Part shown: one piece after another, positions 1-9,050 of the stretch | How positions within the stretch are numbered: the first letter of the stretch is position 1 | Layout: the number at the start of each line of letters is the position of its first letter | Origin: JBNFVY01 sp049943335 | GTDB lineage: Bacteria; Pseudomonadota; Alphaproteobacteria; Rhodobacterales; Rhodobacteraceae | Reading direction: 5' to 3' | DNA: 64,000 nucleotides | Assembly (NCBI RefSeq): GCF_049943335.1 | Contig: NZ_JBNFVY010000001.1 | Location: 372,001-436,000, forward strand | Translations under genes and position numbers: made by a program | The notes under the pieces: model-generated | Told to the model about the DNA's origin: nothing | What the model saw: the letters and a program-made list of their open reading frames with translations, nothing else | The model's database searches: none

Positions 1-277
1 GAACCTCCCACAGGCGATTTCCACCGGGATAGAGCTTGCCACCCGCCCGCGCGTCCAGAAAACGGCAGATCACGCGGCTGTCGAAAAGGGTTGGCCCATC
101 GGCCCGTTCCAGCGCCGGGATCTTGCCAAGCGGGTTCATCGCGACACTTGTCATGTTCGGCTCTAGCGGGCTGCCTTGCCCGTTCACCAGTTCCACCGCA
201 TCCGTCTGACCGGTTTCCTGCAGCACGATCATGACTTTTCGCACATAGGGCGAATTGGGGCTGTGGGTCAGTTTCAT
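1..277 (-). CDS. Glutathione S-transferase family protein, N-terminal part (runs off the window)
   Basis: The reverse strand from the ATG at 277 stays open to the window edge, giving the first 92 residues. The protein starts MKLTHSPNSPYVRKVMIVL, the opening beta-alpha unit of the thioredoxin-like GST fold. It continues with a NPLGKIPALE stretch and then an F-D-S-R motif, the cis-proline and glutathione gamma-glutamyl contact regions of GSTs. GSTs conjugate or reduce with glutathione in the cytosol. The substrate cannot be told from this half, because the helical C-terminal domain lies outside. The next gene upstream (stop at 305) reads the same way, only 27 bp away, so the two may be cotranscribed. 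Confidence 0.85.
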   Translation of the reverse strand, partial: MKLTHSPNSPYVRKVMIVLQETGQTDAVELVNGQGSPLEPNMTSVAMNPLGKIPALERADGPTLFDSRVICRFLDARAGGKLYPGGNRLWEV

Positions 278-304
278 TGCGCGTCTCCCTTTTCCTGCGA
301 AAAG

Positions 305-937
305 CTAGCCTTGGTCGTCGCGCGTGTCCACGCTGCGCATCAATTCTGCCAGTGCCGCGACATTCGCGCCAATCGCCCCGCCATCCATGCCACGCGCGGC
401 GCCGGCGCGCGCCGCGGCGCTTTTGTTCTGACCCAGCTTCCATGTGCCTTCGACGTGTTCGATGTCAAAGCGCAACGGCACAATCATGCGCAAGAAGCGT
501 TCGCGTGTCTGCGCGGTCATCTTTGCCATCGTCCAGGCGGGTTTCGGGGCAAGACGGCTTTCGAATTCTTCGGACAACCGTTCCAGCGTTCCGGGCAACA
601 TCTCTTGCGGTACAGGCACCAGTCGGCCGCGAAGGTGGACGGAGACATAATTCCACGTCGGGACCTGATCATCGATGCCGTACCAGTCTGGCGACACATA
701 GGCGTCTGGCCCGTTCACGGTGATCACGGCCGGAACTTCGCCCAATCTAGCCACCGGATTTGACCGTACCAGATGCAATTCGGCCGTGCTGTCGCCGGTC
801 AGCAGGAACGGGACGTGAGAAACAAGCGGACCTGCCGGACCGTTGGCGCACAGGCTTCCAAACCCGCGCTCTTTCGCAAAGGCAAGGTTCTTCGCGGTCT
901 CTGTTTGCCGGTAGATTGGATTCGGATACATCGCCAC
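305..937 (-). CDS. PaiB-like FMN-binding negative transcriptional regulator family protein
   Basis: A 210-residue protein beginning MAMYPNPIYRQ, with the typical PaiB signature of an early Y-x-P-x-x-Y segment and the central PDAYVSPDWYG and VPTWNYVSVHLRG motifs. The family has a split-barrel flavin-reductase-like fold and was named from Bacillus PaiB, which affects sporulation and protease genes. In proteobacteria its role is mostly unknown. Length is normal for the family (about 200-215). It lies just upstream of the GST gene on the same strand, which hints at a redox or detoxification context. Family membership is clear; the regulatory role is only inherited from the family name. Confidence 0.85.
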   Translation of the reverse strand: MAMYPNPIYRQTETAKNLAFAKERGFGSLCANGPAGPLVSHVPFLLTGDSTAELHLVRSNPVARLGEVPAVITVNGPDAYVSPDWYGIDDQVPTWNYVSVHLRGRLVPVPQEMLPGTLERLSEEFESRLAPKPAWTMAKMTAQTRERFLRMIVPLRFDIEHVEGTWKLGQNKSAAARAGAARGMDGGAIGANVAALAELMRSVDTRDDQG

Positions 938-1065
938 GCCCCTTGTGATCGGGTGCAGGTTAGGCGGTGAAGCGGGGCGCTGGGAACCCCGAACTGGCGA
1001 GGCTTGCCCTAGGTGCTGCCGATTTTCAGTGCCAGAGACATCACTGTTGCCCCGGCCTTACCGCA

Positions 1066-2322
1066 TCAAACGATCAGGCTATGACCATCATGGCCCGTGA
1101 CCGTCGCGCTCACGATGCTGCCTTCCGCCTGATCTTGGGAAAACACCACCTCAGCGAATTGTTCGGTGCGGCCCATTCGCGGGTTTTCCATCAGGATCCG
1201 ATGCGTCTTTCCGGTTTGCGCCCTCAGGTGGCGGTCAACGGCGGCCTTGCCGGCCGCGCGCAATTTTGCGGCGCGCGCCTTGATGACATTGCCATCAACC
1301 TGTCGCGGGATTTTGGCCGCCGGCGTGCCGTCGCGCTTGGAATAGGGGAACACATGCAGCCAGGTCAGCGCGCAGTCTTCCACCAGCCGCAGCGAATTTT
1401 CGAATTGGGCATCTGTTTCCGTCGGGAACCCGGCAATGATGTCGGCGCCAAAGGTCATGTCGGGCCGCAATGCGCGCGCTTCTTCGCTGAAACGGATCGC
1501 GTCATCGCGCAAGTGGCGGCGCGCCATGCGTTTGAGGATCAGATCGTCACCATGCTGAAGCGAAAGGTGCAAATGCGGCATCAATCTGGGTTCGGTCGCG
1601 ATCGCTTGCATCAGGTTGTCGTCGACTTCGATTGAATCGATTGAACTGATACGCAGACGCGGCAGGTCGGGGACCAGTTTCAGGATGCGCAGCACCAGAT
1701 CGCCCAGCTTTGGCGCGGCGGGCAAATCGGCGCCCCAACTGGTCAAGTCGACACCGGTCAGCACAACCTCGTTATAGCCCTTGTCGATCAATCGCTTGAT
1801 CTGATCCACCACCACGCCCGCCGGCACGCTGCGCGAATTGCCGCGACCATACGGGATAATGCAAAAGGTGCACCGGTGATCGCACCCGTTCTGGACCTGC
1901 ACATAGGCCCGGCTGCGCGTGCCAAAACCGTCGATCAGGTGGCCCGCGGTCTCGCGCACGCTCATGATGTCGTCGACCTGAACGCGCTCGGTCTGGCCGA
2001 TAAAGTCCGGCCCAAGGCGGGCCCAGGTTTCTGGCGCCATCTTTTCGGAATTGCCGATGACCAGGTCAACCTCATCCATTTGCGAAAAGGTCGCCGGTTC
2101 CGTCTGCGCGGCGCATCCAGTGACGATGACGCGCGCGGTGGGGTTTTCGCGCCGGAGCTTGCGGATTTCCTGCCGCGCCTTGCGCACGGCTTCGGCTGTC
2201 ACGGCGCAGGTGTTCACGATCACCGCATCGGATATCCCGGCCTGTGCGGCCAGATCCTTCATCGCTTCGGTCTCATAGGCGTTCAGCCGGCAGCCCAGCG
2301 TGGAGAAAACAGGCGGCTTCAT
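1066..2322 (-). CDS. mtaB: tRNA (N6-L-threonylcarbamoyladenosine(37)-C2)-methylthiotransferase MtaB
   Basis: A 418-residue radical-SAM methylthiotransferase. The N-terminal UPF0004 domain begins MKPPVFSTLGCRLN and carries the cysteines that bind the second Fe-S cluster. The radical-SAM motif C-x3-C-x2-C is visible in NGCDHRCTFCIIPYGRG. A C-terminal TRAM-like segment follows. MtaB converts t6A37 to ms2t6A37 in tRNAs reading ANN codons, using SAM as methyl donor and radical source. The STLGCRLN opening and ETEAMKDL segment fit MtaB better than MiaB or RimO. Its ATG overlaps the dapF stop by four bases (ATGA-type junction), so the two are translationally coupled, an arrangement common in Rhodobacterales. 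Confidence 0.93.
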   Translation of the reverse strand: MKPPVFSTLGCRLNAYETEAMKDLAAQAGISDAVIVNTCAVTAEAVRKARQEIRKLRRENPTARVIVTGCAAQTEPATFSQMDEVDLVIGNSEKMAPETWARLGPDFIGQTERVQVDDIMSVRETAGHLIDGFGTRSRAYVQVQNGCDHRCTFCIIPYGRGNSRSVPAGVVVDQIKRLIDKGYNEVVLTGVDLTSWGADLPAAPKLGDLVLRILKLVPDLPRLRISSIDSIEVDDNLMQAIATEPRLMPHLHLSLQHGDDLILKRMARRHLRDDAIRFSEEARALRPDMTFGADIIAGFPTETDAQFENSLRLVEDCALTWLHVFPYSKRDGTPAAKIPRQVDGNVIKARAAKLRAAGKAAVDRHLRAQTGKTHRILMENPRMGRTEQFAEVVFSQDQAEGSIVSATVTGHDGHSLIV

Positions 2323-3149
2323 ATCGATGCCAGAAACTCTGCGCTCAAACTGGCCTCAAAGACCGACGCCACCGGGCCGGTCATCCAGACCCCGTCGTCT
2401 TGCCAGTCCAACGTCAGCCAGCCGCCATCGACCTGGATGCGGACCTTGCGATCGGTCAGGCCGCGCAGATACCCGGCCACCGCCGTCGCGCAGGCCCCCG
2501 ACCCGCAGGCCAGGGTAATCCCCGTGCCGCGTTCCCAGACGCGCATTCGAATGTCGTTTCGGGCCCGCACCTGGGCAAACTCGACGTTCGTTTTTTCAGG
2601 AAACAACGGATGCGTTTCAATTTCGGACCCCAGCCCGGCCACATCCACTGTCTCGACGTCATCCACGAAAAACACCGCGTGGGGGTTGCCCATCCCGACG
2701 GCGACGGGGTCACCGCTTAGCGGCAGGTGCAACAAGTCGACCTCGTGGGCCAAGGGAACGTCGGCCCAGTCCAGCACCGGCGGGCCCATGTTCACCCAGA
2801 CCTCTTCGCCGCGCATTTCGGCGATCAGTTTGCCGCGTTCTGTTCGGATGGTCAGGGTGGTTGCGTCTTGTTCGTGCATGATCAGCCATGCGACGCAACG
2901 TGTCGCATTTCCACAGGCCCCCGCGCGCGTGCCGTCAGAATTCCAGAAATCCAGCGCGATACCGTCGCCGTCGCTGCGAATCTCGGCCAACTGATCAAAG
3001 CCGACGCCCCTGTGGCGATCTCCAATGGCCCGCGCAAGGGGTTCGGTCACGCGCGCATCCCCCCCGCGCGAGTCGATGACCACAAAGTCATTGCCCGCGC
3101 CGTGCATCTTGCGAAAGGCCAGGTTTTTATGGGGATACGCTGCGTTCAT
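2319..3149 (-). CDS. dapF: Diaminopimelate epimerase
   Basis: DapF interconverts LL- and meso-diaminopimelate in the lysine/peptidoglycan pathway. The N-terminal KMHGAGNDFVV motif, the first catalytic cysteine in GACGNATRC and the second in ACGSGACA are all present, giving the two-cysteine acid/base pair of this cofactor-free epimerase. I chose the ATG at 3149 (MNAAYPHKN), which puts 12 residues before the HGAGNDF core as in relatives. In-frame starts at 3158, 3173 and 3254 also exist, and none has a strong ribosome binding site. The 3254 option would run to within three bases of the tRNA gene. It is followed directly by mtaB with an overlapping stop/start. Confidence 0.93.
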   Translation of the reverse strand: MNAAYPHKNLAFRKMHGAGNDFVVIDSRGGDARVTEPLARAIGDRHRGVGFDQLAEIRSDGDGIALDFWNSDGTRAGACGNATRCVAWLIMHEQDATTLTIRTERGKLIAEMRGEEVWVNMGPPVLDWADVPLAHEVDLLHLPLSGDPVAVGMGNPHAVFFVDDVETVDVAGLGSEIETHPLFPEKTNVEFAQVRARNDIRMRVWERGTGITLACGSGACATAVAGYLRGLTDRKVRIQVDGGWLTLDWQDDGVWMTGPVASVFEASLSAEFLASI

Positions 3150-3256
3150 GGCGCGCATATAGAACTCTGTCATCGAATTTACCAGAGAACCTTCCAAAAA
3201 CAGCACAAACAGCGCTTGACCCCACTGAGCGCCTTTCATAAAGAAGCGCCTCAAGT

Positions 3257-3332
3257 GGGCCGTTAGCTCAGTTGGTAGAGCAACTGACTTTTAATCAGTG
3301 GGTCGCAGGTTCGAATCCTGCACGGCTCACCA
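3257..3332 (+). tRNA. tRNA-Lys (anticodon TTT)
   Basis: A 76-nt cloverleaf with encoded CCA. The 7-bp acceptor stem pairs GGGCCGT with ACGGCTC (one G-T), the D arm has AGTTGGTA, the anticodon loop is CTTTTAA (anticodon TTT) on a 5-bp stem ACTGA/TCAGT, and the T arm has the usual TTCGAAT loop. It is divergent from dapF and followed by a clear intrinsic terminator. Confidence 0.97.
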
Positions 3333-3340
3333 CTAAATCA

Positions 3341-3377
3341 AAGGCTTAGGCGTATCAGCCTGAGCCTTTTGTTTTTT
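3341..3377 (+). terminator. Rho-independent terminator after tRNA-Lys
   Basis: An 11-bp stem (3341-3351 with 3358-3368, one G-T pair) and 6-nt loop are followed by a run rich in T (TTGTTTTTTC). It lies 8 bp after the tRNA CCA end. Confidence 0.85.
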
Positions 3378-3849
3378 CAGCGGACATTCCGCGTGGCACT
3401 TGGGTGTAGGACTTCGGCGAAGTATGTTTGGTGCGCCCGCGCCGACATGTGTCGATTGCATGGTTGCGTTGATCGCCTTTTGACCTGTCCGGAAAAGCCA
3501 ATGTCGCGTTGAAACTGGTCGAGCGTTAGGGCGCCGACGACATGGTCGGACTGGCCGTAGATTGTGTTGTCCGCAAAGGTTTTCTCAAAACCTATGGTGC
3601 CCATTCTTGCGATATTGAAACGGAATTTAGGTAGGCGTCTGTAGGGGCGTTCGCCTTTTTCTTCCGCAGTCGCGGGACAACTGGAACAGTTCAGCAGGCA
3701 AAGCCGCGCCGCCGAAATGGTGATCATCCCTGACACAGATCCCGAGCCGATCTATTCGCGTTCCACCTTTCACCTGACCAGACAAGTGTTCCTGCCCCAA
3801 TGCGACGCGGCGCAGTCAGTTGGACTGGCCGAGAACTTTTGACAGCAGA
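3378..3849. other. No convincing gene
   Basis: About 470 bp between the tRNA terminator and the first FNR-type site. The only sizeable open frame is on the reverse strand (3377-3736, 119 codons). It has no recognisable family, an atypical composition and no evident ribosome binding site. I see decayed-looking sequence but nothing I can identify. Confidence 0.5.
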
Positions 3850-3863
3850 TTGACGTTCGTCAA
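3850..3863. promoter_or_regulatory. FNR/FixK-type site TTGACGTTCGTCAA
   Basis: Perfect 14-bp palindrome of the form TTGAC-N4-GTCAA, the half-site spacing of the FNR/FixK/Dnr branch of the Crp-Fnr regulators. It ends 148 bp before the clp start codon at 4012. It is one of eight copies in the window. Confidence 0.75.
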
Positions 3864-4011
3864 TCGCAGTCTCTGTGCATGGTCCTAGACCTTAAAGAGC
3901 GTTCCGATCAGGGCAAAGCTGTCGTGTCCCATCGGGATGTATCTGAACAATGAGCAAGCGCCTGGCCCTAAATCCTCGCCTTTGCCCACGACGAACCAAG
4001 GGGAAATCCGA

Positions 4012-6765
4012 ATGGCAAATGGAATCTGTGATATCTGCAAGACCAAACCCGCCACGTTTCGCGCGCAGGTTATGGTCAATGGCAAACGGCAAACATTAGA
4101 GCTTTGCGACGACGACTATCGGAAATTGGCCCGCTCGCAGGGCCGCACGAGTTCGCCTCTGGAATCGCTTTTCAGCGGAAATTCCATTTTTGATGAATTC
4201 TTTGGTGACCGTGGCGCGCGTGGCAGCATGTTTGATCGTTTTGGCGCGGGCAATGAAGGTGGCGATGACGTGCCGCCACCGTCGCCGCCCTCACGTGGCA
4301 GAGGTATCAACCTTGCCGATCGTTTGAGCGAACAGGCCAACAAGCTGCTGCAAGAGGCGGCCAAGAAAGCGCATGAGTTTGGCCGCGCCGAGGTTGATAC
4401 AGAACACCTGTTGTTTGCGCTCACCGGGTCGGATGTTGTGATAACACTGCTTGATCAATTCAAGATCGATGCCGACGATCTGCGCCGGCAGATCGAAACC
4501 GAGGCCAAACGTGGTGAGGCCGCCGCGGATGCTGATATCGGCGTCAGTCCGCGCCTGAAAGATGCACTCAATCGCGCGTTCATTGCCTCGAACGAGCTTG
4601 GCCATTCCTATCTGGGACCAGAGCACCTGTTGATTGGTCTTGCCGAAGAAGGCTAAGGTGTCGCGGCGGACATCTTGCGAAAGTATGGACTGACCCCGCA
4701 GGCCCTGCGCCAACAGGTCACGAAGGTGGTGGGCAAGGGGGCCGAAGAAGGGCGCGTCGATGCGCCGTCGAATACGCCTGATCTTGACGAATTCAGTCGC
4801 GACCTGACCAAGTTCGCCCGCGAAGGCAAGCTGGACCCGGTGATCGGTCGCGCCCGCGAGATTGAGACCACCATTGAGGTGCTGGCGCGGCGTAAGAAGA
4901 ACAATCCGGTTCTGATCGGGGAACCGGGCGTCGGCAAGACCGCGATTATCGAAGGGCTGGCACAGCGCATCGTCGCCGGGCAGGTTCCCGAGGCGCTGCG
5001 TGACAAGCGGTTGGTCGAACTCAACATCAACGCGATGGTCGCGGGGTCGAAATATCGCGGCGAATTCGAAGAGCGGGTCCAGAAAATCCTGAAAGAGATC
5101 ACCGACAACAAGGACGATATGGTCCTGTTCATAGATGAGATCCACACCATCGTCGGGGCCGGTCAGGGCGGCGGCGAGGGCGGTTTGGACATTGCCAACA
5201 CGTTCAAACCTGCTCTGGCACGCGGCGAATTGAACCTGATCGGCGCGACGACGCTCAGCGAATACCAAAAGTACATCGAAAAAGACGCAGCGCTCGAACG
5301 TCGTTTCCAACCTGTCTATGTGGACGAGCCGACCGTAGCGCAAACAATCATGATCCTGCGGGGTTTGCGCGATACGCTGGAAAGCCACCACAAGGTGACA
5401 ATCACCGACGAGGCTATTATCGCCGCGGCTGAACTGTCGGATCGCTATGTCACCGGGCGGTTCCTGCCCGACAAGGCCATCGACCTGATTGACCAGGCCG
5501 CAGCGCGCGTCAAGATCAGCGCCACGGCGCGACCCATAGATGTGCAAGAGCTGGAAGCCGAGGTCGAACAGATAAAGCGTGAGCAGGATTATGCGGCGGC
5601 ACGCAAGCAATTTGAACGCGCAGCGAGTCTGAAGACCGAGCTGGAAGGCAAACAGCAAGAGCTGGACGATCTGTTGGCCATCTGGAAGCGTGACCGTGCG
5701 TCGGCGTCAGCCGAGGTCCGGGCCGATCATGTCGCCCAGATCGTCAGCAAACTGACCGGTGTTCCGGTGACCGAACTGACCAGCGAAGAAAGAGAAAAAC
5801 TCTTGTCGCTTGAGGATCGTTTGCATGAGCGTGTCATCGGTCAGGATGAAGCAATCCATTCGGTTGCGGACGCTGTGCGTCTGTCACGGGCGGGGTTGCG
5901 CGAAGGCGCGGCGCCGGCGGCGACGTTCCTGTTCCTTGGACCGACAGGTGTCGGCAAGACCGAATTGGCCAAGGCGCTGGCGGCGACAGTCTACGGTGAC
6001 GAAGACGCCATGATCCGCATTGATATGTCGGAATATGGGGAACGGCACGCTGTGGCCCGTCTGGTCGGGGCGCCTCCGGGTTATGTTGGGTATGATGAAG
6101 GCGGGCAACTGACCGAAAAGGTGCGACGTCGACCCTATTCTGTCGTTCTGCTCGACGAGATCGAGAAGGCGCATCCCGATGTTTACAATATCTTGCTGCA
6201 AGTCTTCGACGATGGCCGCCTGACCGACGGCAAGGGACGTGTCGTGGATTTCACCAACACGATCATCGTCGCGACCTCAAATCTCGGGTCGGACATTATC
6301 CAGAAAAACCTCAAGAAACGGGGCACAAAGGAATTCGACGAAGCGCAGCAGAAGGCCGACTTGATGGGTGTCCTGCGGCATCACTTCCGACCCGAGTTCA
6401 TCAACCGGATTGATGAGATCATCGTTTTCCATTCACTGAACCGTGCCGAAATTCGCAAGATTGTAGAGCTGCAATTGGCCCGCGTCGCGCGCACGGCTCT
6501 CGCTCAAGGGGTCGAGTTGGTGTTTGACGAAAGCGTGGCGGATCATTTCGGCGCCGTCGGTTTCCAACCGGAATACGGCGCGCGCGAATTGCGCCGTCTG
6601 ATCCGGTCTGAGCTTGAGACAGAACTGGCGCGCGCCATGCTTGGCGGCAGTGTCGAAGACGGGGACAAGGTGCGTGTCATTTGGTCACCTGACGATCAAA
6701 AGGTCGCTTTTGAAAAGCTAGAAAAAACGCCTGAGACGCCATCGGGCGCGGAAAACGCAGACTAA
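4012..6765 (+). pseudogene. ClpG/ClpK-like AAA+ disaggregase gene interrupted by one in-frame stop
   Basis: One continuous frame of 918 codons broken only by a TAA at 4654-4656 (codon 215). The ATG at 4012 has a good ribosome binding site (AAGGGGA) and gives MANGICDICKTKPA with C6, C9 and C32, an N-terminal zinc-finger-like module typical of ClpG/ClpK-type and some ClpC-like proteins. A Clp-N repeat domain (about residues 105-245) spans the stop. Two AAA+ modules follow, with Walker A motifs GEPGVGKT (about residue 304) and GPTGVGKT (about 643). Both ATPase modules look intact. The residue at codon 215 would normally be Glu in the context EEG-E-GVAADIL, so a single G-to-T change (GAA to TAA) explains it. 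Internal initiation at the TTG at 4675 could yield an N-terminally truncated ATPase; otherwise the gene is dead, the stop is read through, or the base is a sequencing error. ClpG/ClpK proteins give heat and stress tolerance by dissolving aggregates. An FNR-type site lies upstream. Confidence 0.8.
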
Positions 6766-7529
6766 TTCCGCGCTGCGAGCGCTGGAGCGCCAAGCGGGCC
6801 TACGTTTTCAAAAAGTGGCCTAGGCGCGGCGCCGTGGGGAACTTGCCCCAAAAGGGGCAGGTGACCCGATGCAAGGTGTGTCTGCGCGGTGTTCATGACC
6901 TTCAGATGCATCAGTGCGACTGTTGGCAAACGGGCGTGAAACATAGGCCCATCTGACGATAACTGTCATTCCGTTTCCAATCGCCGGAAACCGTGAGGTG
7001 CTGCCCGTTCGCTGAAGGTCCAAATGTCAATTGTGGGTCACGGCCAGATATCCGTACCCGCCGACATCACCCTGGCCGATGAAAACACCGGTCTGAAGGT
7101 CCGCCCCGCCAAGATCGTGGTGGTAAGACCGTGGTGGTGGTTGTGAATGCATGTCTTGACTGCGCCGGTGGCGGACCAGAGGCGGCAAGTTCATCTTTCA
7201 AGGGCCGCTTCGCTGCGCCTGCTGGCCCGGTCTCTTGGCCCAAACCGTCCCCCGTTTCTTGGGATATCACGGAAAAACTGGAATCGCCGTGTATGGAAAC
7301 AAGACGAAAGCCAAGGGCAAACCCGATGACGATTGGGACGTTCGGCGTTGCTGGGCAACCTGGATAGCCAGAAAAAAGTCGACGGCAAGGATTGGACGGA
7401 TGGCAAAATGCCCGGTTCGCTAAGCCATTCGTCCAACAACGCCGGTCCAACAATGCCGTATGTTTTTATTGGCATCCGGGCAAAACCATCATTCCCCCTC
7501 TTACGTACATAGGTATGATCCAAAGTCGG
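6766..7529. other. Gene-free stretch, possible decayed coding sequence
   Basis: About 760 bp between clp and the next, convergent unit. Short overlapping open frames occur on both strands (for example 7131-7367 plus and 7067-7453 minus), but none has family features or a ribosome binding site. I could not identify an ancestral gene and see no RNA gene. Confidence 0.4.
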
Positions 7530-7961
7530 TTAGTTTTCGTCTTCAGCCTGCAGCGCTGCGACAATCATGACACCGATGGCGAGCCCTGAACTCACCAGCA
7601 AAGCGCCGGATCGGTGACGCAGCAATCCGGGCAGTTCAGCAAGCAGGGCCACCCGCGCTTGCTGTCTGGTGTTCAATTGGCGCAGTGCAGCGCGCTCTTT
7701 CTGCAAACGAACCCGCCGTTTCAGAACAAACAGCAAAATCAGCGCTATCAGTAAAACCAATATCACCACTGCGAAAATTGCGGCAGCCAGCCCCCAAAGC
7801 GGGGCAAGCAACACTACCAGCCCCGCAATGAAAGCAACCCACGCCGTCAGCGCAAGCAACGAAACGGCTAAAAGGATCGCGGCATCACCCATCACATCAC
7901 GGATGCGCTGTGATACCGCGCCGGTTACAGCTGCGGCAAAATCGCTGGTCGGGTTGGGCAT
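7530..7961 (-). CDS. Holin-like (YqjE-type) membrane protein
   Basis: A 143-residue protein starting at the ATG at 7961 (MPNPTSDFAAAV). It has two long, closely spaced hydrophobic segments (about residues 30-57 and 59-80), a basic, charged stretch after them, and a third C-terminal hydrophobic segment. The arrangement matches the Phage_holin_3_6/YqjE family of small inner-membrane proteins. These are usually encoded next to DUF883 (YqjD/ElaB) proteins, exactly as here, where the DUF883 stop lies 7 bp upstream. The biochemical role is unknown, and no phage genes are nearby. The pair is transcribed leftward from a unit with an FNR-type site. Confidence 0.7.
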   Translation of the reverse strand: MPNPTSDFAAAVTGAVSQRIRDVMGDAAILLAVSLLALTAWVAFIAGLVVLLAPLWGLAAAIFAVVILVLLIALILLFVLKRRVRLQKERAALRQLNTRQQARVALLAELPGLLRHRSGALLVSSGLAIGVMIVAALQAEDEN

Positions 7962-7968
7962 GGCTTTT

Positions 7969-8316
7969 CTATTCGCCCCTTCGCACCAGCATCGCAATCA
8001 CCATCCCGACACCAAGAGCGCCAAGGAACCATTGAAGCGGGTGTTCCCGTGCGCGTACTTCCATGTCTTTTTCGAGGCTTGAAACCTGCTTGCCCAACTT
8101 TTTTAATGCGCGCCGCGATTCATTCAACATCTCGTCTGACATCTGTGTTGCGCGGTCTTTCATGTCGGTCGCCTGCACCTTGCCATATCCGCCGACTGAC
8201 TTTGCCAATGCCGCGATGTCGCTTCGGATTTCTGCCAATTCCGCACGAACTTCAGCTTCGTATTCTGAAGCGTCCGGATAACCATCGGATTTTGATTCAG
8301 TTTTTGCAGTCGCCAT
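7969..8316 (-). CDS. DUF883 (YqjD/ElaB-like) family protein
   Basis: A 115-residue protein from the ATG at 8316 (MATAKTESKSDGYPDAS), with GGAGACC as ribosome binding site. The first 85 residues are highly charged and helical (likely coiled coil, including LAEIRSDIAALAKSVGG). They end in a single C-terminal transmembrane helix (WFLGALGVGMVIAMLV) and a basic tail RRGE. This is the layout of ElaB/YqjD/YgaM proteins, which in Escherichia coli are tail-anchored and associate with ribosomes in stationary phase. It forms a two-gene unit with the holin-like gene, and an FNR-type site lies 97 bp upstream. Function here is inferred from the family only. Confidence 0.8.
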   Translation of the reverse strand: MATAKTESKSDGYPDASEYEAEVRAELAEIRSDIAALAKSVGGYGKVQATDMKDRATQMSDEMLNESRRALKKLGKQVSSLEKDMEVRAREHPLQWFLGALGVGMVIAMLVRRGE

Positions 8317-8412
8317 GACTGGTCTCCTTCTTGGTGTGTACCGTTGTTTCAGCAATCCCCTCGGAAATGCTCGCCAACATCACCTATTCAACACCAAAGA
8401 CGTCCAACCGTA

Positions 8413-8426
8413 TTGACGATCGTCAA
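8413..8426. promoter_or_regulatory. FNR/FixK-type site TTGACGATCGTCAA
   Basis: Perfect 14-bp palindrome, 97 bp upstream of the leftward DUF883 start at 8316. Flanking bases extend the symmetry (ATTGACGATCGTCAAT). Confidence 0.75.
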
Positions 8427-8938
8427 TCGTCAGCACGCTGGTCGACGAAAAAAGGAAGGATCAGGCCGAGTGTCCATTCGCCGATAGGGCTGAACTTGAG
8501 CTGCTGGGGAATGATGAGCCTGCATCCCAGCGGATTGTCCGTCGTCCTGCCCTTTGTTCCGACCACAGAAAAGGCTGTCGGCACCGGTCGCCCCCAGTCG
8601 ATCTTGCGGTCCTGCTTGTGGGGCGGAATTTAATTTTTCGCGGGCGTCTCGGCGAACGCACGCTGATTACGCACCCCTAAGGGGGCCAGTTTTCCAAGAT
8701 CTGCGTCGCTCAGCACTCGATCTGACGGCATATCGCCACTGCGTGACTGTTGCCGTGCACGACCTTCATTGATGCCGAGGCAACGTCGTTTTCAAAAATG
8801 GGGCAAGCGCTGGGTCTATGCACATGGGCGCGAGAAAATCTGTTGTCGATGCGATGACAACGCCAGCAAATGTTCCTGCATCGTTTCCGCCACAGGGCTG
8901 CTTTTTGGTTGCTGCGAAAAACCAAACACGTCCGGCCA
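8427..8938. other. No convincing gene
   Basis: About 510 bp between two FNR-type sites serving divergent units. Short frames on both strands show no family features. I see nothing else recognisable. Confidence 0.5.
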
Positions 8939-8952
8939 TTGACGAACGTCAA
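8939..8952. promoter_or_regulatory. FNR/FixK-type site TTGACGAACGTCAA upstream of arginine genes
   Basis: TTGAC-N4-GTCAA palindrome 98 bp before the transporter start at 9051. Arginine deiminase operons in Pseudomonas are driven by the FNR homologue ANR, so the placement makes functional sense. Confidence 0.78.
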
Positions 8953-9050
8953 TCCTGCATCATCGGTCTGTGGCACGTCTCTGTCATGATTTCAGATTCA
9001 CCGAGGTCGTTTCACGGCTCTGGGTGGGTCACATTGAAGGGAGGCGCCAC

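Noticed and set aside
3377..3736. 119-codon reverse frame after tRNA-Lys
   Set aside because: It begins inside the terminator region, lacks a ribosome binding site and shows no domain. Decay of an old gene is possible but cannot be shown.
7067..7523. Overlapping short frames on both strands after the clp gene
   Set aside because: None carries a recognisable motif or start signal; they contradict each other and are best read as noncoding.
7530..8316. Prophage remnant suggested by the holin-like protein
   Set aside because: The holin-like/DUF883 pair is a common chromosomal stress unit, and no capsid, tail, integrase or lysin gene is nearby.
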